64,000 nucleotides of DNA from positions 558,001-622,000 of the forward strand of contig SADC01001168.1 in the NCBI GenBank assembly GCA_004194705.1. Direction: 5' to 3'. This DNA is from Ditylenchus dipsaci (Eukaryota; Nematoda; Chromadorea; Rhabditida; Anguinidae). Made by a program: the position numbers and the translations under genes. The notes under the pieces are model-generated. The model worked only from the letters and a program-made list of their open reading frames with translations. It did no database searches and had not been told where the DNA came from. Positions 62,650 to 64,000 of this stretch are shown here, piece after piece. The stretch's first letter is position 1. Each line of letters starts with the position of its first letter.

Positions 62650-62830
62650 AGCTAAGCGGCAGCGCCAGCGGCGGCCACCCTATAAAAGTCCCTGGCAGCG
62701 GCGGCGGCAGCGGCGACCATTTTGAAAATTCCGCGGCAACGGCGCCGCTCGCGGCAGCGGCGCCTCTCAAAAGTATGGATTTTAGCCGCCGCGAGCGGCG
62801 CCACTCGTGCAAGTATGGTAGCAACAGTTT
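62650..62830. repeat. GC-rich GCGGCAGCGGC repeat, hAT-like
   Basis: A GC-rich island of GGCAGCGGCGGC-type units with inverted GGCGCCGCTCGCGG and CCGCGAGCGGCGCC inside AT-rich DNA. ACTTGCACGAGTGGCGCCGC-like right end. No clear 8-bp duplication, so the superfamily is provisional. Confidence 0.5.
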
Positions 62831-63047
62831 ATCCGCGAATAGAAGGGGCTAAAAATAAGGGGCTTTTTAGGGGCTAAAAAGAAATATCTCGGACCTCAGT
62901 CTCTATATTGAAAAGCAGTTTTCTTCTGTCGAAAAAAGGAGACATAATAGGTTTTTATAATGTTCAAGATTGGCTATCGTATATCAGACATGGTGCTAAT
63001 GCAAAAAGTATTTTTCGGACCTTTGCAGCTAAGAATGGAAATCAAAT

Positions 63048-63146
63048 CGTATTTTCTCTAATTGCACACCAGCCTCTAATTGGCCATGCCCCCTTGAATG
63101 CAATTGAAAAATAAGCCACCATGGTGGTACATTAGAGAAGTACGGC
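63048..63146. mobile_element. short CCGTATTTTC-family MITE
   Basis: CGTATTTTCTCTAATTGCAC and GGTACATTAGAGAAGTACGG are inverted, with a central GGCCATGCCCCC. A further relative (TTTATTAGAGAGGGCCCG, ACACGGTA) lies at 63340-63404. Confidence 0.65.
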
Positions 63147-64000
63147 AGTACCAGATTCTGTGGAATAAATCTTGAAGGTGGAACATTGTGGCAGTTCAGT
63201 AAAAATTGTCGTACCAAATAACAAATATGACAAAAGATATCTCAAAATATTCAATTTAAATAACTAACTTTCTAATACAAGGCTAACTCTAGAAATTATG
63301 CCGAAAATGTCTCATATAGTGCAAAAAATTGGATTTGTGGGCCCGTTTATTAGAGAGGGCCCGTTTAATAGAGAGAGCTCGTTTGATAGAGAAAACACGG
63401 TAGATAGTTTTTTGAATGCCGTCGAAAGCCTGCAGTCATTAGCAACGACCAAATATTCATAGGTAGCACCACGTGAAAACCTGGATAATTTTTTCATTAA
63501 AGGCGACCACCGATACACATAGGCATCGTTCATTAGGGAGCTTGGTAGTACTCGCTGGATTAATAAGTACCACTAACTGAGTACTATTACCCTCGTTAGC
63601 AGAATCTCAGTACGAATAACGAAAAAAATCAAGTGTATTGCTTTGAATACCTGGATACCACCACCTGCATACCTGGGTAGTACCAGGGATGTTCATATAC
63701 GGCCTATCAGTATAAAAATAGGCCGTTTTTAAGACTTTTAAACGGCCTATTTCAGGCCGCATAGCCCTATTTAAGGATACGGCCTATTCAGGCCGTATAC
63801 CCATTTTAGACCGTTTTACTATTTTAGTACACGGTCTATTTTAGGCCGTATACCTATTTTAGGCTGGGATACCGTTTTAGTTTTCTCATGATATTCACGC
63901 TATTTAGTTGGTTTGAATCAACAACTTACTTTTCACTATGCGTAAAAATGTTTTGTACAAACGCTTGCGTAAAATAAGCATTGAAAATTCATGGTTTTTT
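63147..64000. other. no gene; GGCCGTATAC repeat element cut by window end
   Basis: From CAGGGATGTTCATATACGGC (about 63684) to about 63875, units of ACGGCCTATTTTAGGCCGTA recur in both orientations. The CAGGG start is hAT-like. The right end is not resolved before the window ends. Confidence 0.5.

Overview
The window is nuclear DNA from an AT-rich, repeat-laden animal genome. It carries spliced genes with mostly 42-59 nt introns and GT-AG borders. One gene is a subunit of the animal NSL histone-acetyltransferase complex (KANSL2-like). No operon, bacterial or organellar feature is visible. I cannot name the phylum.

Layout. Bases 1-25,000 hold no convincing host gene. They hold three weak candidate exons, many palindromic mini-transposons, a 1.2 kb hAT element (22187-23396) and a decayed 1.4 kb PIF/Harbinger element (23425-24830). 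A small, unrecognised minus-strand gene built from phase-1 exons with a repeated basic motif lies at 25690-26300. A KANSL2-like gene occupies 28436-34220 (minus). NAXD, the NAD(P)HX dehydratase, lies at 38346-41686 (plus). A MICAL-like FAD monooxygenase with a signal peptide lies at 45986-48251 (plus), and a copy of its C-terminal segment lies at 62548-62649. A TPR-SET (SMYD-like) methyltransferase gene covers 50362-61537 (plus), its introns swollen by nested elements.

The genes are not a pathway. KANSL2 and the SET protein are chromatin or protein-modification factors, NAXD is metabolite repair, and the flavoprotein is separate. KANSL2 and NAXD are divergently arranged about 4.1 kb apart.

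Two themes run through the window. First, transposable elements: pogo/Tigger-like MITEs with TA flanks and CAGTCAAAC-type ends, hAT elements with perfect 8-bp target duplications, fold-back elements whose arms are made of short repeats, and tRNA-derived sequences, often nested. Second, almost every real gene is broken by single-base frameshifts in short mononucleotide runs, mostly one base too few. Because splice sites and catalytic motifs are intact, these look like assembly errors, but they must be resolved before any gene here is called functional or dead.
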